NCBI GenBank assembly: GCA_021768485.1
Contig: JAIZVZ010000005.1
Span: 1-64,000, forward strand
Source of the DNA: Oxalobacteraceae bacterium
Lineage (GTDB): Bacteria; Pseudomonadota; Gammaproteobacteria; Burkholderiales; Burkholderiaceae_D
Direction of reading: 5' to 3'
Length of the DNA stretch: 64,000 bases
The notes under the pieces are model-generated. The model searched no databases, was not told where the DNA came from, and saw nothing but the letters and a program-made list of their open reading frames with translations. How positions within the stretch are numbered: the stretch's first letter is position 1; each line of letters opens with the position of its first letter. The translations under genes were made by a program, and so were the position numbers. Below, in pieces: positions 63,251 to 64,000 of the stretch.

Positions 63251-63856
63251 ATGAATACTTATCTCAACGGACTACTTCTCGGCGCCGGCCTGATCGTCGC
63301 CATCGGCGCGCAAAATGCCCATCTTTTGCGCATGGGAATCATGCGTCAGCACGTCGGCCTGACGGTCGCCGTCTGCATCTTGATTGACATTGTGCTAATT
63401 TGCGTCGGCGTCGCCGGCGTTGGTGCTTTGGTGCAATCGTCGCCGCTGGCGCTGGCTGTGGCGCGCTGGGGCGGCGCCGCCTTCCTGCTGTGGTATGGCT
63501 TGCGCAGCTGGCGCGCCGTGTTCGCTTCGGGCGGCTTGCAGGTGGCGGCCGATGCCGGTCAATTGACGCGGCGCCAGGCCCTGACCAGCGTGCTGATGCT
63601 GTCGCTGCTCAATCCGCATCTCTATCTCGACACCGTGGTTTTGCTCGGCGGCGTAGGCGGCGGCTTTCCGGCGCATGAACGGCCGCTGTTTGCCTGCGGC
63701 GCCATGACGGCCTCGATCATCTGGTTTGTGTGTCTCGGCTATGGCGCCACGCGTCTGTCGGCGTTTTTTGCGCGGCCAAAGGCATGGAAGTGCATCGATG
63801 TCGTCACCGGCGTGACGATGCTGGCATTGTCGGCCACGATTGCGGTCGGTCACTGA
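63251..63856 (+). CDS. argO: LysE/ArgO-family amino-acid exporter
   Basis: A 201-residue inner-membrane protein with about six helices. It exports basic amino acids (arginine, lysine). Motifs are LLLGAGLIVAIGAQNAHLLR (the GAQN signature), LLNPHLYLDTVVLLGGVGG and the N-terminal half with ILIDIVLICVGVAGVGAL. It is divergent from the argP-type regulator gene, which supports the ArgO/LysE call over RhtB-type exporters. A strong terminator follows. Confidence 0.9.
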   Translation: MNTYLNGLLLGAGLIVAIGAQNAHLLRMGIMRQHVGLTVAVCILIDIVLICVGVAGVGALVQSSPLALAVARWGGAAFLLWYGLRSWRAVFASGGLQVAADAGQLTRRQALTSVLMLSLLNPHLYLDTVVLLGGVGGGFPAHERPLFACGAMTASIIWFVCLGYGATRLSAFFARPKAWKCIDVVTGVTMLALSATIAVGH

Positions 63857-63864
63857 CAGTAAAA

Positions 63865-63900
63865 AAAAGCCGGTCCTCAGTTCAGAGACGACCGGCTTTT
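63865..63900. terminator. Bidirectional intrinsic terminator
   Basis: AAAAGCCGGTC (63865-63875) and GACCGGCTTTT (63890-63900) form an 11-bp stem with a 14-nt loop and A/T runs on both sides. It serves the exporter and the convergent partial gene. Confidence 0.88.
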
Positions 63901-63919
63901 GCCTATCTTGTTGCGGCGG

Positions 63920-64000
63920 TCAGCGTTTGGCCGGCGGCAGCAAATCGAGCAGTACCGCGGTTTCGGCCGTGATGAAGGCCTTGATGGTCGGCTGATATTG
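63920..64000 (-). CDS. C-terminal end of an unidentified gene (partial)
   Basis: The last 26 codons and the TGA stop of a minus-strand gene that continues beyond the window. They read QYQPTIKAFITAETAVLLDL followed by LPPAKR. It is convergent with the exporter and shares its terminator. Too little is visible to name a family. Confidence 0.5.
   Translation of the reverse strand, partial: QYQPTIKAFITAETAVLLDLLPPAKR

Overview
The window is GC-rich chromosomal DNA of a betaproteobacterium, most likely of the order Burkholderiales and probably the family Oxalobacteraceae. I infer this from the pilR-pilS-PP0621-ypjD-ffh order, the phaC/fabI/maoC-pta/ackA cluster and the overall protein flavour; no rRNA or other phylogenetic marker is present to settle it. 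I see about 60 protein genes, no rRNA, tRNA or CRISPR array, and no IS element or prophage. It reads as core and near-core chromosome, not as an island.

Layout. 1-8.5 kb (all minus strand): the 5' part of nrdA behind a promoter with two NrdR boxes, the PilS/PilR two-component pair, a PP0621-like and a CcsA/YpjD-like membrane protein, a bacterial SWIB-domain protein, ffh and a FliL-like protein. 8.8-17.3 kb: a KGG stress protein, a DUF134 regulator coupled to a NifX-like protein with a His/Cys-rich tail, Ku, a DNA-repair pair (nuclease-helicase plus FAN1-type VRR-NUC nuclease), PhnA-like and DUF2239 proteins. 17.3-22.8 kb: a full urease operon ureDABCEFG behind a predicted sigma-54 promoter with an NtrC-like enhancer. 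22.8-26.7 kb: an unknown protein, then a Spy/CpxP-like periplasmic protein divergent from CpxR/CpxA, with a perfect CpxR box between them. 26.8-32.7 kb: RNase HI-like protein, DUF3016 protein, an S9 peptidase, a PHB-depolymerase-family esterase and a 60-residue charged protein.

33-38 kb: a YhiI-RbbA-YhhJ type export operon. 38-43.7 kb: phaC divergent from fabI, a MaoC-Pta fusion and ackA, with a perfect FNR-type site in the divergent region; this suggests low-oxygen control of PHA and acetate/ATP metabolism. 43.7-46.3 kb: transglutaminase-like protein, MscS-related membrane protein and Dps. 46.6-51.8 kb: a 1367-residue hybrid histidine kinase overlapping an HD-GYP response regulator. 51.8-64 kb: purT, tehA, a PAS-only protein, a rubredoxin reductase, a hemerythrin preceded by an NsrR-like site, a CDF metal transporter, a MarR-isochorismatase-small membrane protein-MFS group, a Tat-signal FAH hydrolase, the divergent argP/argO-type pair, and the end of one more gene.

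Two themes stand out. First, several regulatory sites match the gene they precede (NrdR/nrdA, NtrC+sigma-54/urease, CpxR/spy-cpxRA, FNR/phaC, NsrR/hemerythrin). Second, the window is unusually rich in short imperfect tandem duplications. Many lie at or just after stop codons or in promoters with periods of 6-22 bp, while those inside genes have periods divisible by three. All domain and site calls were made by eye, without database searches.
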